A DNA stretch of 18,954 bases from Candidatus Moraniibacteriota bacterium (GCA_014729445.1 WJJX01000072.1:1-18954), one strand, 5' to 3'; counted from the stretch's first letter, positions 1-7,152 are shown. The notes: generated from the sequence alone by a model not told the origin. Program-made: numbers and translations.

Positions 1-189
1 ACCTTGAAGAATATCTTTTCTGGTGGAATAACTGCTTTGATCAATGTTTTTATGCTTTAATTCCCCGACTATCTGAGGGGTTTCATTAAAAGCATAAGCG
101 TTAAAATTATCGTAAATGTTATGTAAATAAATCGATTTTTGAAAAAATATAAAATCGTTTAGAAAAGAAATCTTTAGATAACCCTCCAT
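1..189 (-). CDS. cas4: Cas4 family protein, type V-A, N-terminal part only (runs off left edge)
   Basis: An ORF opens at ATG 189 and stays open for 63 codons to the window edge. The first residues, MEGYLKISFLNDFIFFQKSI, followed by Y-x-H-N-x-Y, and later 'QIVGELKHKNID' and 'YSTRKDILQG', match from memory the N-terminus of the Cas4 proteins that accompany Cas12a (L-N-D-F-I-F-C-P-x-S-I-Y, then QI-x-G-x-x-A-H and YST-x-K). Cas4 is a PD-(D/E)XK nuclease that helps Cas1-Cas2 choose and trim PAM-bearing spacer precursors. The nuclease motifs and C-terminal cysteines would lie beyond the edge. It starts 64 bp after the cas12a stop on the same strand, the usual cas12a-cas4-cas1-cas2 order. No Shine-Dalgarno is visible. 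Odd: the N-terminal Cys that normally ligates the Fe-S cluster (FIFCP) is Phe here (FIFFQ). Confidence 0.82.
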   Translation of the reverse strand, partial: MEGYLKISFLNDFIFFQKSIYLHNIYDNFNAYAFNETPQIVGELKHKNIDQSSYSTRKDILQG

Positions 190-253
190 TTAATTTGATT
201 AAAGTAATTAAACGAGGAAGTATAACAGATTTTTAATTTTTATGCAATTATTT

Positions 254-3200
254 TCAGTTTTTGTCAAATTTAGACTGGGAAAAATTATCCCATTCTTCAG
301 CCCAAATAAATAAATTGGGGTATGGTTCTTCCTTCTTGCCTTGCCTTCTTAAAAAATTATTATTCTTATACCATTGACCAATTTTTTTATTGAGCAAGAT
401 AATGCCCTTCCTGGCAATATTATACGCTCCGTTATCGTCTCCGTTTTTCGGTAAATTATCACCAAATTTTTCTGATTTTCGACTGTCAAAAAATGGCTCC
501 ACAGGTGAAAAAATAAAGTCATTTTCATCACCTTCTTTTTCTTTTTGAGTGTTGCGAATCTGGCAAATCAAACGGAAATAAAAGAATAAATCTTTAAAAA
601 ACTTGGCGTTATTTTTTTTATCAGCATCAATTTTTTCAATCTCATCTGCAATGTTTTGCCCTTCTTGATAATTAACTTCAAAATTATCAAATAACTTTTT
701 CAATCTTTGCGTTAAGCTATCTTCACCTTCTTTCGGAAAAAATTCATAATCGCCTTTATTATTTACCAAATTCCGATTCCAGTAAAAACGATCAACATTA
801 GAACAAACTGTCCACTTGGTTTTTTTCGGCAGTTTTACCTTTTTCTTGTCTTTTGCAAATTTGCTCAAATCATAACTAAATTCAAATCTGTTTTTGGCTT
901 GATTAAATTCAATTTTATCAAATTTTAAAATGTCTTCTTGGGCTTGTTTGGCGTTTTTGTATTTCAAATATAAATTTGGTCGCCAACCGGTTACCGGATC
1001 AATACGGGAGGTATAGCTTGCCTGAGTATAAAAAATAATTCCCGTTTGCTTGCCCATTTCTTTGAAAGTCGTAAATGGAGCGGCAAGTTGGTAAGCTTTG
1101 AGCAAATGTCCGGCTTCTTTGGGATTTTTTTCTCCTTTATTGACTAAAAAATTCAATTTTTCAATTAAAGCTTTTTCCAGTTGCTGATAAATACTTTTTT
1201 CAATCCCGCCGCGAATTTGCTTAAACCTCATGTTTAAATCCTCAAATACAATGATGGCATTATGCCGAATCGCCAGATCAGCTAATTTTCGCACAACCTG
1301 AGAGATATATCCTTTTTTCAAATCTTTAATACTTTCCACGGTACTCCAAGTTTTTCTTTCTTCCTCTCTACTTTTGGCTTTCTGTTCCAGTTTTTCATAA
1401 TAATCGACAGGTTTTCCATCCGTTCCTTTTCCTACAAAATTCAAACTTCCGCTATCCAAAATTTCCTGCTTTTGATTTATCACGGAATAATAAGCCAAAT
1501 GTTTTTCTCCGCGATCTACGCCGATGATGTTTATATCGGGATTGTTTGCCAAAAATTGATTTATTTTGTTGTTAAATTTGTAAGAGTAGCCCTTACCAAC
1601 GCTGTCAGCACCGGCATTTAATTTTATTGGACAATGAAAAAATATTTTATCTGCTGAATATCGTTTTTTTTCAATTATTTCTCTTTTAAAATTTCTTTTT
1701 ACTTTTTTAGCTTCTATGGCTTTTGGACGAAAGAATATCTCAGCATCAGCACCTAACTGAAAATACTTGTCTTCTGTTGTATTTGAAGATGAAAATAGAC
1801 TCTGAAAATAGAGTGTATGTAAATTTTTATTTCCCGATGAAAAAGATGAAAAATCTTTATTATAAATTTCAAAAAGATAAAGCTTTTTTTGTTCAACTAA
1901 ATCGTAAATATATTTTTTTGAAACACTTTTAAAGTCTAATTCATATGCTGATTTTTCAAAATCTTGATATAGTTTATTTAGCTCAAAGTATTCTTTTTTA
2001 AGAATATGTTCTACTTGAAAAATATCTTTATAATCTACTTCAATAATTCTTTTATAATACTGAATTAACTTATTTAATTTTTGAGAATCAAATAAGTCTC
2101 CTTTTGATTTTGAGTTTTGAAATAAATCAAACTCATCTTTTATCAAAAGCAATTCTTCTGTAAGACCATATTTTTGTTTTCTTTCTTGAAATTTTTTATC
2201 ATCAAAATTTTTAAATCCATCTATTATTAATCCTTTATCTTTGGAGGTCTTGAGTTTATAAGGAAAACCAAATCTTGGAAGTTGTCTAAAAACATTTGTT
2301 TGTTGCTTGAAATACATTTTTTGAATTATCTTTTCATCTCCCGAAGGTTTTATTTTTTCGTAATCTTCAAATAAATGGTTATGTTTTTTTTCAAATATTC
2401 CGAGATAATATTGATCAGATTCTTTAAATATAATTGCTCTTCTTTGGCTTTCTAAATCTTTATCCCATCCCGCGCATAATGAGGGAGATTCAAAATTTAA
2501 CTTCCACTTTTGCACATCTTCCCAGGGCTTTTTGGTTAAAAAATTTCTCAGTTCATTATAGGTTTTCACAATTTCATCATAGGCATTGTCATAAAAAAAT
2601 TCTTTATAGCCAAAACTCGGATTTGTATAAAAATCTCCTGGATTAAAATTATCACCAACCCATTCTCTTTTCTTCTCCAGCGCAAAATATTTTCCCATTT
2701 GATAAGCACGCAAAGTGGCATCAGCAAAGTTTTTTATAATGATCTTACCGTTTTGATCTAATTCAAAATCTTTTATGAATTGATCTAATTTTTTTCTATA
2801 CACAACAAACCCTGAATAATATTTTATTTGCATTTTTTCCTTGTTTTCAAAGTCTATTTCCTCGAAATTTTGAGCGTATTTTTTAAATTTTTCATATTCA
2901 TCTTTATCCGAAAAGTTTTTGGTTACAGTTCTTTTTAAGATTGATGAAAACTCAAATTTCAATATTTGTACAAATTGATCCCAAATATTTTCCTCATCGG
3001 TTAAAAATCCATTGCCCGAGGCTTCATCTTTGTTTTCATAGTAACGCTCTTTCCAAAACTTAAGCTTTTCCTCATCCATAATATTTTCCAAAGCGCTTTT
3101 TATGTATTGCAAAGCGATAAAATCAGGGAATTTGTAGGTATTTTCCTTAGTATCATGCTTCAAGCCGGCTGGTTTATCAGTTTTCATAGCACCATATAAA

Positions 3201-4357
3201 AACTCTTCTAATTTTTGTGTTTCATTTGTCCACTTGTGAGCGATGGTATTGAAGGCTTCTTTGCTGATATATATTTTATCCAATTCATAATTTTCATTTT
3301 CAACAAAATCAGAAATCGATTTATTCAAAGCTGATATTCTTTTTTCTGCGTTGTTTTTAAAATCTTTCAGTTTATCCAAGATATTATTTTCATCTATTTC
3401 ATTTTCAGAAATAAGAGCCTCTTTTTCTCCTAATATTTGCTTATCCAAAGGCTTTAGATAAGGCAATTTTTCACCTTTATTATTTTGTCGATATTCATTT
3501 ATGAGTTCATTTACTCCTCTCAGTTTATTGCCGTCTTTTTCGGTTTTTCCGCCTAAAATTTCATTGTATTTATCAATACCATTTTGTAGTAAATAATTGC
3601 TGTAACTTTTGGGAGACAAATCATTTTCCAAATAAACATTGAAATTTTTTTCCACTTCGGAAGTATCTATTTTATTTTTAATCTTTTCAAAAATTAGCCA
3701 ATTATCACAAAATCTTTTTAGGTTTTGATCTATGGCTCTGGTGGCGATAGCCGTGGAAGTACCATCGGTTTTATAAAAATTTTTTCTGGTTTCGTGAAAT
3801 TTCAAAAAATAACCGGTAAAATTTTTCCATTCATCAAAAATAGAAACTTTTTCTCCGGTCGCTTCATCAGTAATATTGGCCTCCGGTTCATCCCCATATC
3901 GTTCTTTGAGCAGCTGAAAAACTTCTTCTTCAAAAAAAAGTCCAATATCTCTTTTCTTTAAATATGAGTGTTTATTGGCATATTCTTTGGCTTTTTCATT
4001 AAAAAAAATCATTATTTGTTCTCGCAGATTTTTCTCAGAATTATCTAACTCTTTAGTCAACTTTGTGTCTTTTTTGTCTTTTTGCCATTTTTTATAAATA
4101 TCAAAGTATGCATGGAGATTTTCCAGATGAGCATCTTGCAGAGATTCTTTTACAAATTCTCTGTGTAAACGATCAAAGTATGGTTTTACTTTTTCATATT
4201 TTTCTTTTCTGGTTTTGTCTTTTTCAAAAACTTTGTTTTCTTCCAGCATAGCTTGAGTGCTTTTCACAGGCTTAAGCTCGAAACACAGAGTCTTACTCAA
4301 CTCATAAAGGTTAGTAAAGTCAGAAAAATATTTACCTTTAGTTTTTAATTTTTTCAT
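254..4357 (-). CDS. cas12a: Cas12a (Cpf1), type V-A CRISPR RNA-guided DNA endonuclease
   Basis: Single effector that processes its own crRNA in most relatives, binds a T-rich PAM and cuts DNA with one RuvC site. The N-terminus 'FTNLYELSKTLCFELKP' is the Cas12a WED-I start. The PAM-interacting segment begins near residue 620 ('KLNFESPSLCAGWDKDLE'). WED-II/III is near 870-910 ('IFFRPK', 'DKIFFHCPI'). RuvC-I is 'GVDRGEKHLAYYS' (D948), the bridge-helix Trp is W1004, RuvC-II is 'VFEDLNMRFKQIRGG' (E1039), the Nuc Arg is R1268 ('QIRNT') and RuvC-III is 'DDNGAYNIARKG' (D1307). The catalytic set is therefore intact. The preferred start is ATG 4357 (1367 aa); an in-frame TTG at 4393 would add 12 residues. 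No Shine-Dalgarno supports either. It is slightly longer than typical (about 1200-1350 aa). Oddities: the PAM lysines are replaced, the processing His is Lys (K887), and the TLRFEL Arg is Cys (C25). Codons are very AT-rich; some 60-base lines are only 17-25% GC. Confidence 0.96.
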   Translation of the reverse strand: MKKLKTKGKYFSDFTNLYELSKTLCFELKPVKSTQAMLEENKVFEKDKTRKEKYEKVKPYFDRLHREFVKESLQDAHLENLHAYFDIYKKWQKDKKDTKLTKELDNSEKNLREQIMIFFNEKAKEYANKHSYLKKRDIGLFFEEEVFQLLKERYGDEPEANITDEATGEKVSIFDEWKNFTGYFLKFHETRKNFYKTDGTSTAIATRAIDQNLKRFCDNWLIFEKIKNKIDTSEVEKNFNVYLENDLSPKSYSNYLLQNGIDKYNEILGGKTEKDGNKLRGVNELINEYRQNNKGEKLPYLKPLDKQILGEKEALISENEIDENNILDKLKDFKNNAEKRISALNKSISDFVENENYELDKIYISKEAFNTIAHKWTNETQKLEEFLYGAMKTDKPAGLKHDTKENTYKFPDFIALQYIKSALENIMDEEKLKFWKERYYENKDEASGNGFLTDEENIWDQFVQILKFEFSSILKRTVTKNFSDKDEYEKFKKYAQNFEEIDFENKEKMQIKYYSGFVVYRKKLDQFIKDFELDQNGKIIIKNFADATLRAYQMGKYFALEKKREWVGDNFNPGDFYTNPSFGYKEFFYDNAYDEIVKTYNELRNFLTKKPWEDVQKWKLNFESPSLCAGWDKDLESQRRAIIFKESDQYYLGIFEKKHNHLFEDYEKIKPSGDEKIIQKMYFKQQTNVFRQLPRFGFPYKLKTSKDKGLIIDGFKNFDDKKFQERKQKYGLTEELLLIKDEFDLFQNSKSKGDLFDSQKLNKLIQYYKRIIEVDYKDIFQVEHILKKEYFELNKLYQDFEKSAYELDFKSVSKKYIYDLVEQKKLYLFEIYNKDFSSFSSGNKNLHTLYFQSLFSSSNTTEDKYFQLGADAEIFFRPKAIEAKKVKRNFKREIIEKKRYSADKIFFHCPIKLNAGADSVGKGYSYKFNNKINQFLANNPDINIIGVDRGEKHLAYYSVINQKQEILDSGSLNFVGKGTDGKPVDYYEKLEQKAKSREEERKTWSTVESIKDLKKGYISQVVRKLADLAIRHNAIIVFEDLNMRFKQIRGGIEKSIYQQLEKALIEKLNFLVNKGEKNPKEAGHLLKAYQLAAPFTTFKEMGKQTGIIFYTQASYTSRIDPVTGWRPNLYLKYKNAKQAQEDILKFDKIEFNQAKNRFEFSYDLSKFAKDKKKVKLPKKTKWTVCSNVDRFYWNRNLVNNKGDYEFFPKEGEDSLTQRLKKLFDNFEVNYQEGQNIADEIEKIDADKKNNAKFFKDLFFYFRLICQIRNTQKEKEGDENDFIFSPVEPFFDSRKSEKFGDNLPKNGDDNGAYNIARKGIILLNKKIGQWYKNNNFLRRQGKKEEPYPNLFIWAEEWDNFSQSKFDKN

Positions 4358-4421
4358 AATAGATTTATTAAAATTCAAAAAATAATTTTTCAATAACCTT
4401 ATACTGCTTATTTTTCTCTTG

Positions 4422-4495
4422 CGTTCCCGACAGGATTCGAACCTGTGACCTCAACCTCCGCAAGGTTGCGCTCTATCCGGCTGAGCTACGGGAAC
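4422..4495 (-). tRNA. tRNA-Arg, anticodon GCG
   Basis: The minus strand folds as a full cloverleaf. The acceptor is GTTCCCG/CGGGAAC with discriminator G. The D arm is GCTC...GAGC with G18-G19 and A20. The anticodon stem CAACC/GGTTG closes the loop TTGCGGA, and the T arm is ACAGG-TTCGAAT-CCTGT. The anticodon is GCG (reads CGC/CGU, Arg); A20 and C35 agree with Arg identity. CCA is not encoded (the discriminator is followed by CAAG). Its first 10 nt overlap the end of ruvX, and cas12a begins 64 bp downstream. Confidence 0.95.
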
Positions 4496-4893
4496 ATTTG
4501 TTTGGCTAGATAGTCTTCAATCAAAAGCCTGGCTGCTTCTTGATGTTCGTTGGCTAAAAAAGCGTATCTTTGAACTTGCTTGGTTGAAAATTTTTCATCG
4601 ACTAATTTAATTTTAACTTTTTCATCCTCACTCAAGCCTTTTTTTAATTCTTTAAAAAAATTTTCAACCAGCTTTTGCTGTTTATTATCATGAATTCCTG
4701 TCTCGGGTATTCCAATAAGGATTAAATCAATCGAATTTTGACCAACCAGCTCTTTAACTCTTTTAATCACCGTCAAGCTATCTCCCTCAATTGTCTCTAA
4801 ACCCAAAGCCAATCCATCGGTGGCGATGGCTACCCCAGTATGCTTTAAACCAAAATCCAAGCCTAAAATATTTTGTTCTCTTAACTTCTTCAT
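4486..4893 (-). CDS. ruvX: RuvX/YqgF family, putative pre-16S rRNA nuclease / Holliday junction resolvase-like
   Basis: A 135-aa RNase H-fold protein of normal family length. 'ILGLDFGLKHTGVAIA' (D13) is the YqgF motif I. It is followed by 'LILIGIPETG', 'VDEKFSTKQVQ' (D99/E100; the DER-ST motif) and a C-terminal 'HQEAARLLIEDYL'. YqgF proteins take part in 5' maturation of 16S rRNA and were earlier proposed as Holliday junction resolvases. In that last motif most relatives have Asp three residues before Ala-Ala; here it is H117, so activity could be altered. The start lies in a small direct repeat: AAGAAGTTAAG occurs just before and just after the ATG. The stop TAG lies inside the tRNA-Arg gene. 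It is downstream of recJ with an 88-bp gap that shows no clear site. Confidence 0.9.
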   Translation of the reverse strand: MKKLREQNILGLDFGLKHTGVAIATDGLALGLETIEGDSLTVIKRVKELVGQNSIDLILIGIPETGIHDNKQQKLVENFFKELKKGLSEDEKVKIKLVDEKFSTKQVQRYAFLANEHQEAARLLIEDYLAKQMFP

Positions 4894-4981
4894 CCTTAAC
4901 TTCTTAACTTAAATTACCAAAGCTGCCCATTTTTTATTAATATCTTGCGCTGATTATTTAGTAAGCTTATATAACTTGAGC

Positions 4982-6709
4982 TTAGGTCTTTGACTTGGAT
5001 CTGATTTTTAAATCAATCAACCTAAATTCAAGATTTTCACTGCCGTTGAACTTATTAACATACAAATTAAAAGCTAAATCAACCAAATCGCCTTTATTTA
5101 AATCTCTGGCCTGATCAATAAAATTAAAACCAATACATTGAAAATATTTGACCTGATTGTTTTTTTTACAATTTTTACAAACAGTCAGTTTTAAATGTTT
5201 CTGAGCACTGCCGACCATTCTCAAATTCATGACTCTGGCGCGTTTAACCTCGAAAACCGGCTCTTCATTACCCAGGCCAAAAGGTTCCAGGGCTTTAATT
5301 TCATCCATCAAATTATCGTCGATTTCATCAAACTCTAAATTATAATCAATCAAAAGCTTGGAGACCATATCCTCTTTTTTAATTTTTCGTTGAGCAATCT
5401 TGCGTATTCTTCTTTTGAATTCGTTCACATTCTCGTTTAAAACCGTAAAACCGGCCGCCTGCTTGTGTCCGCCGTATTCAAAAAGCAGATCGGAAACTTC
5501 ATCCAAAACTTCAACCATATCAAAACCGGGAATACTCCTGGCCGAACCCCTGATTCTATCCTTCTCCTGCATATAAATTAAAACCGGCTTGCTGTATTTA
5601 TCCGATAATCTGCCCGAAACCAATCCAACCAAACCCAAAGGCCATTTTCGATCGCCGTCAATAATTATTTTCTCCCGGGAAAAATCCTTTTTCTCCACTT
5701 CTTTGAAAATTTTAACCGTTAAATCCTGTCTTCTTTTATTATGAGCCTCCAACTCGTCAACCAATTCCTCGGCCCTGGCCTTTTTTTCCTCATTCAAAAG
5801 CACAAAAGCAATGTTGGCATGATCCATCCGGCCGGCCGCATTAATTCGAGGAGCAATCCCAAAACCCACTTGATCCGATCTTAAATATTCCCGGTCCAAA
5901 TCGATGCCGGCTCTCACCATAATCTCTTGAAGCCCTTTTCTTTTGGTTTTGGCAAGCACAATCAGACCGTATTTGGCCAAAATCCGGTTCTCTCTAAGCA
6001 ATGGGACAAGATCGGCAATGGTACCTATAGCGACCAGATCCAAAAGCCATTTTTCAAAACCGGTCGAAAATTTATCCGCTCCGATTTTTTGAATCAAGGC
6101 CTGGACCAATTTAAAAGCTACTCCAACACCGCTCAAATAAGGACAGGGATATTTTTTTTCGTCAAGATGAGGATTAACTATGGCCAAGGCTTTCGGCAGT
6201 TTGTCCGGCAGAGCATGATGATCAGTTACAATCACCTCCATACCGGCTTCCCTGAAAGATTCAACTTCCAAAACGTTTCGAACCCCATTATCGACGGTAA
6301 TTACTAAATCGATTTTTTTATCCTTTAAATAATCGACGGCAGTTTCATTCAAACCATAGCCCTCTTTTATTCGATCCGGAATATAAATCACCGGCTTGAC
6401 TTTTAACTCCCTAAAAAACTGATTTAAAACCGTAGCCGCCGTCACTCCGTCCGCATCATAATCGCCGTAAATCGCAATCTTTTCATTCTTTTTGACTGAA
6501 CGCAAAATCCGATTAACCGCTTTGTTCATCCCAGACAACAAAAAAGGATCATTCAACCCCTCCTCATAATCCAAATTAAAAAATTCCTCCGCCTCCTTTT
6601 TGGTTTTTATGCCTCTTTGATAAAGAAGCGTTTGAACAAACGGCGAATAATTGGAAAATTTATCCCGAAAAGCCTTTCCCGGCTGTTCTTTTAAAATCCA
6701 TTTCTTCAT
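4982..6709 (-). CDS. recJ: Single-stranded-DNA-specific 5'-3' exonuclease RecJ
   Basis: 575 aa, close to the bacterial family length. The DHH-phosphoesterase motifs are in order: 'IAIYGDYDADGVTA' (D83, D85, D87), 'ITVDNG' near 138, 'VTDHHALP' (D163-H164-H165) and 'AIGTIADLVPL'. The DHHA1 part has 'GFGIAPRINAAGRMDH' and 'YGGHKQAAGFTV', followed by the OB-like C-terminal domain. RecJ degrades single-stranded DNA 5' to 3' in recombination and mismatch/base-excision repair, using Mn/Mg held by the Asp/His set. It starts 18 bp after the GIY-YIG gene and probably shares a transcript with it and ruvX. There is no visible Shine-Dalgarno at the ATG. Confidence 0.96.
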   Translation of the reverse strand: MKKWILKEQPGKAFRDKFSNYSPFVQTLLYQRGIKTKKEAEEFFNLDYEEGLNDPFLLSGMNKAVNRILRSVKKNEKIAIYGDYDADGVTAATVLNQFFRELKVKPVIYIPDRIKEGYGLNETAVDYLKDKKIDLVITVDNGVRNVLEVESFREAGMEVIVTDHHALPDKLPKALAIVNPHLDEKKYPCPYLSGVGVAFKLVQALIQKIGADKFSTGFEKWLLDLVAIGTIADLVPLLRENRILAKYGLIVLAKTKRKGLQEIMVRAGIDLDREYLRSDQVGFGIAPRINAAGRMDHANIAFVLLNEEKKARAEELVDELEAHNKRRQDLTVKIFKEVEKKDFSREKIIIDGDRKWPLGLVGLVSGRLSDKYSKPVLIYMQEKDRIRGSARSIPGFDMVEVLDEVSDLLFEYGGHKQAAGFTVLNENVNEFKRRIRKIAQRKIKKEDMVSKLLIDYNLEFDEIDDNLMDEIKALEPFGLGNEEPVFEVKRARVMNLRMVGSAQKHLKLTVCKNCKKNNQVKYFQCIGFNFIDQARDLNKGDLVDLAFNLYVNKFNGSENLEFRLIDLKIRSKSKT

Positions 6710-6727
6710 TTAGCTTTTTTGTTTTAA

Positions 6728-6961
6728 TTAAGTAAAATGCTTTCTTATAAACGCCCGACCCGAACCCGCTTTAGAATATTTCTCTAATTGAAGTGCCTTA
6801 TATTTATCCTTAACCGCAACATAAGAATCTAACTCAAATGGCAAACGATCCTTAGTAGCAGGAACATATCCCCGTTGATGCCGATCTAGTCTATCTTTCA
6901 AATTGCAAGTACAGCCAACATAGTAACCACCTCTACATTTTAAGCTATAAACATATTTCAC
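6728..6961 (-). CDS. Small GIY-YIG nuclease-domain protein (UPF0213/YhbQ-like)
   Basis: 77 aa, a stand-alone GIY-YIG domain of the common 80-95-aa type. 'YVYSL' (GIY position) and 'YYVGCT' (YIG position) are followed by the catalytic-type Arg in 'LKDRLDRH', then 'ATKDRLPFEL' and 'LEKYSKAGSGRAFIRKHF' with the metal-binding Glu. The fold supports DNA cleavage, but the cellular role of these short proteins is unclear. The start is GTG at 6961. An AGGAG lies 14 nt upstream, better spaced for a 2-codon ATG-AGG-TGA whose stop overlaps the GTG. It lies directly upstream of recJ on the same strand. Confidence 0.88.
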   Translation of the reverse strand: MKYVYSLKCRGGYYVGCTCNLKDRLDRHQRGYVPATKDRLPFELDSYVAVKDKYKALQLEKYSKAGSGRAFIRKHFT

Positions 6962-7004
6962 CTCATTAAATTAATCTCCTAAGAATAAACATCACATCAT
7001 AACT

Positions 7005-7030
7005 AGCCAGGCGGATCCATCACGCCGTAG
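7005..7030. repeat. GC-rich inverted-repeat patch beside tRNA-Ser
   Basis: A short GC-rich stretch in AT-rich DNA. GGCG (7010-7013) and CGCC (7023-7026) can pair around a loop that includes GGATCC. It abuts the 3' end of tRNA-Ser. It has no U-tract, so it is not a convincing intrinsic terminator. It may be a processing signal or a copy of a dispersed palindromic element; only one copy was noticed in this window. Confidence 0.3.
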
Positions 7031-7117
7031 CGGAGGCGGAGGGATTCGAACCCCCGGAACCCTTTCGGGCTCTCCGGTTTTCAAGACCGGCACATTCGAC
7101 CACTCTGTCACGCCTCC
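7031..7117 (-). tRNA. tRNA-Ser, anticodon TGA
   Basis: Class II tRNA of 87 nt. The acceptor is GGAGGCG/CGCCTCC with discriminator G. The anticodon stem CCGGT/ACCGG closes the loop CTTGAAA (anticodon TGA, reads UCA/UCG). The long variable arm pairs GAGCCCG with CGGGTTC-like bases around AAA. The T arm is GGGGG-TTCGAAT-CCCTC. CCA is not encoded. Confidence 0.95.
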
Positions 7118-7152
7118 AATTTTTTCAAATGACTCCAACTTTTATGTTCTTT

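Noticed and set aside
51..96. Inverted repeat TATGCTTTAAT...ATTAAAAGCATA with inner CCCC/GGGG
   Set aside because: It looks like a hairpin, terminator or CRISPR-type repeat, but it lies inside the open cas4 coding frame and reads as sensible protein; it occurs once and has no U-tract.
1..253. CRISPR array next to cas12a
   Set aside because: No repeated unit and no Cas12a-type handle (TCTAC...GTAGAT) was found here or in 4358-4421; the array, if present, is outside the window.
349..531. ORFs of 60-126 codons opposite or within cas12a, recJ, recG, murB and murC
   Set aside because: They are alternative-frame shadows of clear genes with low-complexity translations and no recognisable motifs.
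1621..2460. Domain swap in cas12a suggested by very low GC (about 17-30% per line) against 38-42% in parts of the RuvC region
   Set aside because: Other N-terminal stretches (for example 2881-2940) are equally AT-rich, so the change is better explained by conservation of the catalytic half than by recombination.
4358..4393. TTG start at 4393 for cas12a
   Set aside because: It would add MKNYFLNFNKSI before the normal Cas12a start; AAGG is only 3 nt from the TTG, and the ATG at 4357 gives the usual N-terminus.
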